The position numbers and the translations under genes are program-made. The notes below the pieces were generated by a model. That model saw nothing but the letters and a program-made list of their open reading frames with translations, was not told the DNA's origin and searched no databases. A stretch of 64,000 nt of DNA, from contig OY743182.1 in assembly GCA_963555705.1 (NCBI GenBank), positions 54,688,592 to 54,752,591 of the forward strand. The letters are read 5' to 3'. Origin of the DNA: Ligustrum vulgare (Eukaryota; Streptophyta; Magnoliopsida; Lamiales; Oleaceae). Below, piece by piece: positions 1 through 10,185 of this stretch (positions within the stretch are counted from its first letter, which is position 1; each line of letters begins with the position of its first letter).

Positions 1-514
1 GAAAATAGAATATGAGGAGTGCACAAAATGAGTCCCTTCATTTTTTTAATTTAATTAATTAATTAATGGATAAGATAGGAGGGTATAATTGGTTTAAAGT
101 AAAAAATGTGAGGGTAAAATTGTGATGTCAAAGATTCTCCCTCATCCATACTTTTAAAGTCATTGTGCATAATTGAAAATGCTGAATAAATTATTATTAA
201 AGGACAATGTAAAAAATTTTAAGATAATTTTTATTTCATATATGTATATATGTATGTATGAAAGATTATAATAATAAAATAAAATATTTAATGTTGTGAA
301 TAAAAATTGGTAATTAAAAGTTTCTCATAAATCCTCATTTTTTATATATTATAGAAAATAGAATATGAGGAGTGCACAAAATGAGTCCCTTCATTTTTTT
401 AATTTAATTAATTAATTAATGGATAAGATAGGAGTGTATAATTGGTTTAAAGTAAAAAATGTGAGGGTAAAATTGTGATGTCAAAGATTCTCCCTCATCC
501 GTACTTTTAAAGTA
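1..514. repeat. Duplicated AT-rich segment
   Basis: Bases 1-161 recur at 354-514 with only about two differences (a G/T near 77/430 and an A/G near 147/500), giving a repeat period of 353 bp. The copies include an (AATT)n stretch and a GTGAGGGTAAAATTGTGATG string. The window begins inside or exactly at copy 1, so the array may extend left. No coding potential is visible. It is probably a tandem duplication of intergenic sequence. Confidence 0.85.
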
Positions 515-537
515 GTGTATGTATGTATGTATAAGTA

Positions 538-545
<8 letters not shown>

Positions 546-597
<52 letters not shown>
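546..597. repeat. (AAT)n microsatellite
   Basis: About 15 uninterrupted AAT triplets are followed by a degenerate TGATAATGAT end. It lies between the duplicated segment and the 3' tail of the LINE. Confidence 0.95.
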
Positions 598-601
<4 letters not shown>

Positions 602-689
602 TATACATTTTTCAAAACTATTTTTTAACTATACACATTTTTTTAAACCACTTTCAATCATGTATCTTGAAAACGAAACAACAATTATT

Positions 690-1520
690 ATTTTTTTTGA
701 AACGAAATTTGTATTCTTATTCAATAAGATCGTCCAAAACTTGGGACGCAATGCAGAACGGAATACAATCAGTCCAAAAGATAGAATCAACTAAAGAAAT
801 AGCATGTGAAGCTAACTTGTGGGCTAAATTATTCCCTTCACGTGGAATATAGCAAAATGAGCCACAACCAACCTCGTCCATAAGCGTGTAAATATCAAGT
901 AAGTCCCTCTTGTAGTGCCACAGCTTCATCCACTCCCTGGTCAAAACTCCCAGTAATAGTACTGTTCATAGTCGCTACAACGACCCCCTGATCATTTCGA
1001 ATAACTGCCCAACATTCATCAGCTCGTTTCTTACAGCAGCATCAGTATTAAGTTTAAGGAGACCCTAGGAAGGGCGTTGCCATCTTCGTCGAGCTACCGA
1101 ATGTGGCTTCCTGAAAACTGTAGTCTGCTCCTCTATCGAAATGAAAGACGATGCCAACTCAACCAAATGTCTCGCGTTTCTTCTCCGACTCCCAAATACC
1201 TCGTAGTTCCGCTCCTACCAAATGACCCAAAGAAGGGCTCCAATAATCTCAAATTCTTCAGAATTCTGACTGAAGGCAAGACTAAAAAATGTGTCAGCAC
1301 ATGTCCCTGTGGCCCATCGCTTTATTTCTGTCCATAACCCTGTAGCCTTCCAAATTAATTTTTCTTGCGCGCACTTAAAGAAAATATGAAAATTTGTTTC
1401 ATAATCCCTACAATGAGCAAAACTCCAATTAACTGCTAACCCTTTCATCCCAAGCAACTCACCCGATTGAACGATTTCAAAGAAAAGCCTCTACACAAAA
1501 ATGCGTACTAGCAGCACAAC
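690..1520 (-). pseudogene. LINE 3' portion: zinc-finger RVT and RNase H remnants
   Basis: Read on the minus strand, 1457-1215 encodes the zf-RVT region found after the reverse transcriptase of plant L1-type LINEs (HCRDYETNFHIFFKC followed by W). The RNase H-like domain follows, from a KLNTDAA string near 1060 to REGNNLAHKLASHA at about 815-850. The RNase H part is split between frames by at least one frameshift and the block contains stops. The 3' end near 690 has a short A-run on the minus strand (T-run 689-697), as expected for a LINE tail. The matching 5' part of the same LINE lies at 16621-17215, on the other side of the Athila element. About 200 residues between the two halves are missing. 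The family call is firm; exact ends are approximate. Confidence 0.8.
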
Positions 1521-1536
1521 TGAAAAATTATACACA

Positions 1537-2754
1537 TTTCACAATTGCTGATTGTTTTTAAGTATAATTGAGAGTGGTTGGGATTCACGAGTTCACCTAG
1601 CCAATTAAATCAATTCCGGTTCCAGATTTTATTTTCTAAATATGTGATCGATCAAGTTCACTAAATTAAGTTGAGATTCCTCTCTCGAGTTTAAATCAAC
1701 TCTACCTAGATAAGTCAACCATGTATCTCTACAGCGGGTCCGAATATTCCTTATCTAAATGCATTACATGCAAGAACTCATACATGATCGCACTAATCAC
1801 GAAAGTATATATCTATCTCTCGTTCAATTAATGGATTTATTACCTAGATCTATGTTATTAACTCACATCTCGGATTATGGAAATAACACATAAAGTCATG
1901 AACAAGTGGCCAATTCATTCAAGCATTAAACGCAATAATAAACCATCACATGCATTACGGCGTTAAAACAAGGAACATGGAATTAAAGTAATTGACTAAG
2001 CTACATCGTGATTCCCAACGTTAAGATTAGTTACTCATAATGAAGGAATAATGAAAACAATCTAAATCACAATTAAACATATTGGAATTTATGAATTCAA
2101 CAATAGGAAAAGAAGTCTTGCACCAAGAATCAGATTTCTGTGTTGAGCTCCTAATTCCCGTGCTTTTCCGTGCTTGAATCCCCTGCGTCAACTGGATGTT
2201 GATTTGCCAAGAATTCTCCAATATTCAGCTCTGCAAGACCTGCTCTCCAGTTGCCTCTCGCGCTCTGTTACAACTTAGGTTAATTTCCCGAGTCTTCTCT
2301 CTTAAAATCGCGCACAAAAGCCCAATACAGGCCCAGTCGAACACCCACGCGATCGCGTGGTAGGAACGTCAGCGATCGCGTGGGCGAGCCTTTTTCCGCT
2401 CTGCATAAATTTTGTCGCCATGTCGCGATCGCTAACATTGAGACCTCGCGATCGCTACCTGGAGTTTTACTATGCGATTCACCATCTTCTTCTTGGCCTT
2501 CAAGTTGGTCCTCTGATTTTATTTGCGAAATGTATCCCCCACTATTGATTTGATCAATTTGACCCTAGAATTTCTGTTTCTCTTCAATTCTCCTTCTTTT
2601 AACCTTTATTTCCCGTAATTGCTTCCTTGTTCCTCTTTTTGACTAAAATCTGAAATAACAACAATTAAATGCAATTTAGGTAGAATAAATTCATAAATCA
2701 ACACGATAAATTCTCATTTTGGCATATCCCCAAGTGTATAAAATACACCTATCA
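1537..2754 (-). repeat. Athila 3' LTR, truncated at its outer end
   Basis: Colinear with 15403-16620 at a constant offset of 13,866 bp with no indels. By eye there are three substitutions, at about 1625, 2601 and 2731. On the minus strand the LTR begins TGATAGGTGTATTTTATACA at 2754. It stops matching at 1537, about 229 bp short of the full LTR length (15174-16620). The adjoining left flank is LINE sequence with a further section missing, so one deletion probably removed the LTR tail, the target duplication and part of the LINE. Confidence 0.93.
2345..2455. promoter_or_regulatory. Four GCGATCGC palindromes in the 3' LTR
   Basis: Exact GCGATCGC octamers start at 2349, 2372, 2425 and 2448, giving spacings of 23, 53 and 23 bp. 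The first is the core of a 16-bp perfect palindrome (CCACGCGATCGCGTGG, 2345-2360). Each contains two CpGs in AT-rich surroundings. The cluster lies mid-LTR. No function is known to me; it may be a protein-binding or transcript-structure element. Confidence 0.8.
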
Positions 2755-2770
2755 AATACCCCCAAACTTG
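2755..2770 (-). other. Polypurine tract of the Athila element
   Basis: The minus strand reads CAAGTTTGGGGGTATT immediately before the 3' LTR start at 2754. This is the expected place for the plus-strand primer. Similar CAAGTTTGGGGG strings occur internally near 3874-3886, 4360-4372 and 5860-5873. Confidence 0.75.
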
Positions 2771-3286
2771 AATTATCTTTCGTCCTCGAACAACGGATAA
2801 TGGCTTACAAAATCAAATAGACAAGATATAAGATATTTTGTTGAGCCAACGTGCTTACCATATGCCTCCATAGTCCAAATCAATTTACGCTCTAAGCACG
2901 AGTTATGAACAACAATGTAAAATAATTTTTAGTTATATCATGCCAGAGTTTCAAGTGTGTGTGTGAATAGCCAATGTCAAACGCATAATTATGCAAAAGA
3001 ATTGCTCAACACTGCGTGGCTCATTATGCATAATCCAACCCAAATCCCATGTAGTCAATCTATGATTTCTAATGAAATTCCTTTCATCGCTCATGGATGA
3101 TCACCACTTTCTGCTTTTCTCTCACATCCCGAGTTTTTATCTATGTGGGTTCTAAACATATTCTTAGCTTTTTCCACACAAGGTAATCAGAATCAGAAAT
3201 CTGCGTGCATAACAAATCAAAAGAAAGCAGACCCCAACTCTACAACCTCAACCACCATAGCTCAGTCAACAAAGCTTATACCATGT

Positions 3287-3370
<84 letters not shown>

Positions 3371-4449
3371 CTAAATGGACGATTTTTTCTTTTAATTGTC
3401 CCTGTCTTTTACCATCTTCGTGCAGAACTTTTCATACTGGCTTTCTATATGACCCCTGTAGCGGGCTTTCAGATCGACAACTCCTAAACCAGACGGCTTT
3501 AGGGTACCAGGTTCAAAGAACCCCTCAGACGTACTTGCCCGAGTCATAAAGGCTTAAACAGAAAAGTTAAAGATGTTATAATGTCTTATGTGTAAGTCCA
3601 CTCTCCGTACTTGCTTTCTAATTGACCCCTGTAGCGAGCTTTAGGTCGATGACTCCCAAGCTAGTTGGCTTTAGGGCACCAGATTTGAAAGACCCCTCAG
3701 ACTTACTTACTCGAGTCAAAAAGGCATTTGAAGAGCGAAATAAGACCTTCAGCATTTTTCTGTTTTTATGCTGGAAATGGTTTATACCCGTTGACCAAAC
3801 TGTAATGACTAAAGTGCAAAACCAAGAACCACAGACCTCCAACCCGTCAATACACACAAATTCCAACCATTTTACCCCCAAACTTGCATTTTAGCATGAT
3901 TGGTTCTACTTTAGGGGTGGGATGTCTAACGATCTAAGTTCAGGGGTTTTTGAGTCATTCCTATGTTCGAATTGCATAAACTCTGCCCCACATGTATTAA
4001 ACAAAATTCCACACACAAGCAATTATCCAACACTGGCTATGTGCAAAGATAGTATGAATCTGGCAAAACATAACTAGTTCAAAAATAAGTTCATGCTTTT
4101 TCATGTTGTCCAGTTTTTCGAGCTCATGTACAAATTGATTCATACTATTTCCTAGACAATAAGCATGTCAACACAATTTTCAACTAAAATCTTTTATTTT
4201 TTATTTTTTATTTTTTTATTTATTTTTTTTACGTTAACTTAAACATCAAATAAAAGGACCAAGTAGTTGCATTGATTAATAGAGGTTTGAAGAGTTATAG
4301 ACTAATAATTAGTACAGGCCCATATGATCGAAAGTAAATATAGCCTAAAATTAACCCACTACCCCCAAACTTAAAAATATACATTGCCCTCAATGAAACA
4401 ATTAAACAAGGAAATATAAAAAATGACAGGCAAGGTAAAAAGAAAAAGA
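2771..4449. other. Athila 3' non-coding region
   Basis: Between the third ORF and the 3' LTR I see no coding sequence. The stretch contains a (TA)n array at 3290-3368 and a roughly 115-bp segment present twice, at about 3439-3555 and 3611-3727 (period about 172 bp, centred on GACCCCTGTAGCG and CCCCTCAGAC). It also contains two internal polypurine-like motifs near 3880 and 4366. Long 3' non-coding regions are usual in Athila-type elements. Confidence 0.7.
3290..3368. repeat. (TA)n microsatellite
   Basis: About 39 TA dinucleotides without interruption inside the Athila 3' non-coding region. Confidence 0.97.
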
Positions 4450-5785
4450 TCAGGAACTTCCTGGGGGCAGGTCCTGCTTTTGCGGCGCAGATGGGCCTGG
4501 GGCGTCTGCATCCAATCTGCCTTCTATCCTCCCCAGTCTCGCTTCAATCCCCTCAGCTCTCCGTTCGATCCCCTCCAATCGGTTCTCCATAGAAAAGAGC
4601 CTGGCTTGCACCCGCGAGAGCTGACCGCTAAATTCTGTCATCGTATGACGCATGATGCGCTGCTCCCCAGCGATGTTACCGTGTACCAGACGGTCAAGTC
4701 GCTGTTCCAAGATTTCTAGCTGCCTGTGTTGTGCGACTTCAGCTTCCCTCCGCAAGTTGACGGCGCGAGTTAGGTCAGTCAACTCCAAAAGGATCTGCCG
4801 TAGGAGCCTCTCATCTCCGAGAGGAGCTGGCATATGTGCTGGTGCTGCTGGAGCGGCTGGTTCTGCCGGCTCTGCTGGTGCAACAGGGTCAACAAGGGCA
4901 ACATGATCCACTGGGGCCGGCGCAGGAGCAGGTGGGCCTCGCTGTACCCTAGGCCTCGTGCTCTCTCGGGTGCGTCTGCTGATAATGGCACCGAGAGGCG
5001 CAGGTTCTTCATGGGGCAAAATATCCACTCCTTCGGCCACGCAGATCGCACTGATCAAACAAGGAAACATGATCTGGCGACCGGAGTCCAGCTGGGAGGC
5101 AAGTGTAATAATAAAATCAAAGATGTGCCTCCCCAAATCCAACTTGCGCAGCGAGCCCGGTCTTCATTAAACTCTGTCCTGTGGGAAGTGGGATCGATGT
5201 TATGGCACATGAAGATGTGCAGGACCCTGATACTCTCTGTGAGCTCCCCATGTTCAAAGCGCCCTGGCTTCTCCAATTCCACATGCTGCCGGCCGTACAA
5301 GAAGTCAGTAATCATATCAATATCCAAATCATTAGGGACCTGCTCAATCCCCTCTCGTGTCAGCTCCAAAACCCGCTCAATGACAGCTGGAGAAAATCGG
5401 ATCCATTTACCACGCACCCAGGTCTTATACCTGTGAGGGGCACCTTCTGTCTCAATGGCATGGTTGAAATTGGCTAGGAACTCCTTGACTAAAAGTGGAT
5501 ATGGCTTGTGCGGTGTGCCTGCCAATTTGTGCCAACCTGCTCTCTCTATAAGGTGGGCAACTCGGTATTCGGGAAATCGGCTACAATTACCTCACGTTCA
5601 TTCCAAATTTTATTCCCCTTAAGCAGCACATCATATCTGTGTAATTCTTTGCTCCCCAAAAACCTTTGTACATCCCCTATGTTCCCCTGATCACCCTCGG
5701 GATCCGCAGAGGAGGCTCCTCGTTTTCGCTTAGAAGGCCCAGCCTGTCCCTTCCCTTTCTGTGAAGCGGTGGCTTTTGGAGGCAT
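4450..5785 (-). pseudogene. Athila env-position third ORF (putative plant transposon protein)
   Basis: Begins on the minus strand at 5785 with MPPKATASQKGKG, a basic disordered N-terminus. A globular region follows (EYRVAHLIERAGWHK, WVRGKWIRFSPAVIE, HNIDPTSHRTEFNEDRA, LGRHIFDFIITLASQLDSG). A Pro/Ala-rich linker and a long heptad-like coiled coil (LEQRLDRL ... ENRLEGIERR) come before the stop at 4450. The domain resembles the plant 'putative plant transposon protein' family found after integrase in Athila elements. Reading requires two frame changes, near 5570 and near 5150, so no intact protein is made from this copy. I see no convincing signal peptide or membrane anchor, so 'env-like' refers to position only. 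A splice-acceptor-like TTGCTCTTTGTAG lies about 10 bases upstream of the ATG. Confidence 0.75.
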
Positions 5786-6076
5786 TATTGTACCTACAAA
5801 GAGCAAACTCATCATTAGAACCAATGTGAGAGTGGAAAAAGTATAAGAAAGATTGCACAAACCCCCAAACTTGTGAAAAATTACACAATAAAAGAGAAAG
5901 AATATCAGCCCGACTGGTGCTTTTTAACCTCGGTTATCGTGCCGAAAAAATAAACTTATGGAAAAGTGTCCCGAGCACAATAACGTCTTCCACTACAAGA
6001 GTAACATATTAAAGATTTGGAGCAAACGGATAACAAATGCATATAGAAATGAAATGATGAAGAGGTGACGTGAGCA

Positions 6077-6145
6077 TGCAATGGCCCTGCAGTGGCCTTG
6101 CAATGGCCTTGCAGTGGCCTTGTCATGGCCCTGCAGTGGCTGCAA
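6077..6145. repeat. 11-bp minisatellite
   Basis: Six imperfect units of CAGTGGCCTTG / CAATGGCCTTG, some with CCCTG, directly abutting. It is inside the Athila spacer. Confidence 0.85.
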
Positions 6146-6679
6146 AGGTGCTAGAGATGCAAACAAACACTTTTGTGCAATGCAATGCGGCAAAATACGA
6201 AATTCTAGCACAAATACGGTGAAAAACACGTAACAAAGATATGTGCTCGAGTGGATTTCTCAAATTTCGACAAAACTCCCGTTGGGACATTTCGTCGAAC
6301 ACCTTGAATGCATTACCTAAATTATGAAGGAATCACAACATGTGGCATATGGAAGATACCCAAAATTGAAACCCAACATCTCGCTACACCAAAATCCAAT
6401 TCTAACCTATACCCATGCTCCAATTGACCACAATCACGAAATATGCAAAACTAGGGTGCAACCGGTCAAAAGAGAAAAAATCCCTAAATCCGATGAATAC
6501 ATACCTGAAGTAGTGATTAGGAGTGTTGACAACCTAGATTATGCACGAGACGATCTTCAAGAGTAGAGGTTGCGCGAAATGGTGGCGAGAGAGAGAGAGT
6601 GTCACCCGGCAGCGTGAGGAAGACCCAAATGAATGCTGCCGGGATTTAAAAAGTTAAAACTCGCGCCCAGCTCTCCCAA

Positions 6680-6786
6680 GCGATCGCGTAGTATGACCAT
6701 TAGCGATCGCGTGGGTAACGGTAAAAAAATCTGTTGAAAGTATGGCCTCAAGTCGCGATCACCTCACTTGGTAAAATCGCGATCAC
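6680..6786. promoter_or_regulatory. Internal copy of the LTR palindrome array
   Basis: GCGATCGC starts at 6680 and 6703, and the one-mismatch form GCGATCAC starts at 6755 and 6779. The spacings are 23, 52 and 24 bp, almost the same as in the LTRs (23, 53, 23). Flanking words (TTAAAACTCGCGC against TTAAAATCGCGC) also resemble the LTR. It may be a relic of an older LTR segment or a duplicated control region. Confidence 0.7.
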
Positions 6787-7220
6787 GACTAACCAGCTTT
6801 TTTTTTTTTTTTTTTTTTTTTGAATTATCATGGAAAATTCCATATACCCACAAAATGATTGAAAATCGTGGATGATCATGATGACCGACCTCTAACCTTG
6901 TTCAACTCGTGAGGGGGGTCGGGAGTGACAACTAAAATCTATAATGCTCAAAATTACCTACAAATCTGAAAATATGCCTAAAATGCCAAATCATGCAAAG
7001 AGGAACTGACATGAATGAAACGTGCACAAAAACGTTTTAACAAATACGAAAACACCCAAAGACTAGCTAATGCAAATGTCATGAATGCAACAATGATAAA
7101 GAATTGATAAAAATACTAAACTAAGGTAAACATAAAACATAAGAATGCAAGAAAAGAAAAATTGGGTTGCCTCCCAACAAGTGCTCCGTTTATAGTCTCA
7201 AGCCCGACTTTCTGCGTTGT

Positions 7221-8501
7221 TTACTCTGGAACGGTGATGTCAATGTGTGACTTCTCCTTATCAAAATCAACCTCATAGTAATGCTTGATTCTTTGCCCAT
7301 TTACTTTAAAATGTCCTTTAGTCGGATGATGAAGCTCGAATGTGCCATATGGAAATATTTGAGCAATTGTGAATGGACCAGACCATCTCGACCTCAATTT
7401 TCCCTGAAAAAGCTTCAAGCGTGAATTGTACAGGAGCACCTGATCCCCAACTTGAAATTCCCTCTTGTGGATGTGGCGATCATGCCACTTCTTAGTCCGG
7501 TCCTTATAGATTGAGGCATTCTCATAAGCTCCCAAGCGAAATTCATCCAATGCATTCAGCTGCAAAAATCTCTGATCTTTGGCCAAGTCTATATCCAGGT
7601 TCAACTGTTTTAAAGCCCAGTATGCCATGTGTTCAAATTCAACAGGCAGATGACACGCTTTTCCATATACTAACTGAAGTGGTGATATCCCGATGGGAGT
7701 TTTGAAAGCTGTCCTATATGCCCACAGAGCATCATCCAATTTGCTGGCCCAGTCTTTACGGGATGACCTCACTGTTGTTTCCAAAATCCGTTTCAACTGC
7801 CTGTTTGAAGTTTCCACTTGCCCACTAGTATGTGGGTGATAAGCTGTCCCCATGCGATGACGAGTTCCATACTTGGCCAATACTGCTTTGAACAACTTGT
7901 TGTTGAAATGAGTTATCCCATCACTTATGATTGCTCGTGGTGCTCCAAAGCGAGTAAAAATGTTTTTCCGTATAAATTCAACCACAATTCTGGCATCATT
8001 GGTTGGGCATGCCTTTCCTTCGACCCACTTTGATACATAGTCAACCGCCACCAGTATGTATTTGTTGTTGTATGAAGGTGGGAACGGACCCATGAAGTCT
8101 ATTCCCCACACACCAAACACTTCCACCTCCAAAACACTGTTAAGCGGCATTTCATGCTTGGATGATATATTACCTGTTCGTTGGCACCGGTCACATGCCT
8201 TGACAAACGAAAAGGCATCTTTAAACACCGTTGGCCAATAAAACCCACATTGCAAGACTTTAGCTACCGTTTTAGTGGCTCCCATGTGTCCACCATATGG
8301 GGCTGAGTGGCACCTCTCTAGAACCGATAAAATCTCTTCATCTGGAATGCACCGTCGAATTATTTGGTCAGGTCCCCTTCTGTACAAAAATGGATCTTCC
8401 CAATAAAAGAATTTCAGATCGTGAAAGAACTTTTTCTTCTGCTGGTAAGTAAAATCAGGAGGCAAAACGTTGCTGGCCAAGTAATTTACATAATCTGCAA
8501 A
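7221..8501 (-). pseudogene. Athila integrase
   Basis: On the minus strand the 419-residue open stretch (8480-7221) holds a complete retroviral-type integrase. It has an HHCC zinc-binding module (H58, H65, C96, C99 counted from 8480) and a DD35E catalytic core with D128 (GIDFMGPF), D187 (IISDGITHF) and E223 (SGQVETSNRQLKRI). The C-terminal domain has FQVGDQVLLYNSRLKLFQGK and RWSGPF. It would insert element cDNA into chromosomal DNA. It belongs to the same pol polyprotein as RT and RNase H but is cut off from them by an in-frame TAG at 8502-8504, where relatives have tryptophan before FADYVNYLA. All integrase key residues remain. Confidence 0.9.
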
Positions 8502-9236
8502 CTAGGGCCCCTTATTATTCTCTACCTGCATCATATGGGCTAGCAGCATTAACTGTTCATCTGGAAATACTTCGTTTATGTCTTCAAGATTTTCCTCATT
8601 TACCTGCTCCAATCTGGATAAATGATCCGCAATCTGATTTTCTGTACCTTTTTTATCCCGGATTTCAATATCGAATTCTTGAAGCAGTAAAACCCATCTG
8701 ATCAGTCTAGGCTTGGCATCCTTTTTTCCAAATAAGTACTTCAACGCCGAATGATCTGTGTACACCACTACTTTTGATCCTATAAGATAAGACCTGAATT
8801 TGTCAAAGGCAAACACCACTGCTAATAGCTCTTTCTCAGTTGTGGCATAATTTATCTGGGCATCTGTTAAAGTTCTGCTGGCATAATAAATTACGTGGAA
8901 AATTTTGTCCTTTCGTTGCCCCAATGCTGCCCCCATAGCGTAGTCACTCGCGTCACACATGAGTTCAAAAGGCAAACTCCAGTCCGGTGCCATGATAATT
9001 GGTGCAGTAGTTAATTTTTCTTTTAGTGTATTAAAGGATGACAAACACTCTTCAGAAAAATTAAAAACTACGTCCTTTTCCAATAAATTACACAGGGGCT
9101 TCGTGATTTTGGAAAAATCTTTTATAAATCTCCTGTAAAATCCAGCATGGCCTAAAAAACTTCTGACTCCTTTAACTGAGCTGGGTGGTGGTAGTTTTTC
9201 AATTACTTGAATTTTTGCCCTGTCCACTTCAATTCC
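8502..9236 (-). pseudogene. Athila RT thumb and RNase H
   Basis: The minus strand encodes the end of the reverse transcriptase ([22 protein letters not shown]) and the RNase H domain ([58 protein letters not shown]). RNase H degrades the RNA strand during cDNA synthesis. The frame differs from the upstream RT by one base at an A-run (about 9237-9243 on the plus strand), so the polyprotein is interrupted there. It ends at the TAG of 8502-8504. Confidence 0.88.
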
Positions 9237-10185
9237 TTTTTTCAGAAATCTGATGCCCTAGTACAATTCCCTCGTGCACCATAAAGTGACACTTCTCCCA
9301 ATTTAACACCAGATTTGTTTCCGTGCATCTTTTAAGCACTAGGGATAGGTGGTGTAGGCACTCATCAAATGAGGAACCAAAGACTGAGAAGTCATCCATG
9401 AAGACTTCAATAAATCGCTCCACCATATCAGAGAATATTGCCATCATGCATCTCTGGAATGTTGCTGGAGCGTTACACAGTCCAAACGGCATTCTCCTGA
9501 AAGCAAATGTAACATAGGGACAGGTAAAAGTAGTTTTCTCTTGATCGGCCAAGGCAATGGCAATGGCAATCTGATTGTACCCCGAATATCCATCAAGAAA
9601 GCAATAGTGTGAATGCCCCGCTAGCTTCTCCAACATCTGATCGATGAACGGTAATGGAAAATGGTCTTTTCTGGTTGTAGCATTTAGTTTCCTGTAATCA
9701 ATACACACTCTCCATCCGGTCACTGTCCTTGTAGGGATCAACTCATTGTTCTCATTCGCAATTACTGTCATGCCCCCCTTCTTTGGCACTACATGAACTA
9801 GACTGACCCAAGCACTGTCTGATATCGGATATATAATACCTGCATCAAGTAGCTTTAAAATCTCTTTTCTCACCACTTCCTTCAAAGTAGGATTTAGTCT
9901 ACGCTGTCCTTCCACTGATGGTTTGGAATCATCTTCCATCAAAATTTTATGCATGCAGATAGTCGGACTAATACCCTTGATATCGGCAATAGTCCATCCT
10001 ATTGCGGTTTTGTGCTCCTTCACCACCCGCAGCAGCCGTTCTTCTTCCAAAGCTGTCAAGTGGCTTGAAATAATAATAGGCAGTGTTGATGACTCCCCCA
10101 AAAATGCATATCGCAGGTGAGCCAGTAAAGGTTTCAGCTCCAAAGTGGGAGGAATTTCACACGATGGTCGAGATTTCTGCAAATT
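9237..10185 (-). pseudogene. Athila reverse transcriptase
   Basis: The minus strand carries the Ty3/gypsy RT palm and fingers: LDAGIIYPISDSAWVSLVHV, GWRVCIDYRKLN, the first catalytic Asp in YCFLDGYSGYNQI, FAFRRMPFGLCNAPATFQRCM, and the FMDD catalytic box in EVFMDDFSVFG. It copies element RNA into DNA. An in-frame TAA at 10186-10188 separates it from the protease block, and a one-base frame change follows at its 3' end. RT catalytic residues are intact. Confidence 0.9.

Larger units (their letters stand above)
5786..7220. other. Athila spacer between integrase and third ORF
   Basis: Non-coding. It contains an 11-bp minisatellite (about 6077-6145, unit CAGTGGCCTTG, six copies). It contains a GC-rich inverted repeat (CCCGGCAGC at 6605-6613 with GCTGCCGGG at 6635-6643). 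There is a diverged copy of the LTR palindrome array at 6680-6786 and a poly-T tract at about 6797-6821. Just after the integrase stop, the string TGGGAGGCAACCCAAT (minus strand, about 7165-7180) marks the end of pol in many such elements. Confidence 0.7.

Noticed and set aside
4423..5477. Several long plus-strand frames
   Set aside because: Antisense shadows of the Athila third ORF, whose coiled coil and domain motifs are on the minus strand.
4450..5785. A retroviral envelope gene
   Set aside because: Only the position after integrase suggests it; no signal peptide, cleavage site or membrane anchor is seen, and the frame is broken.
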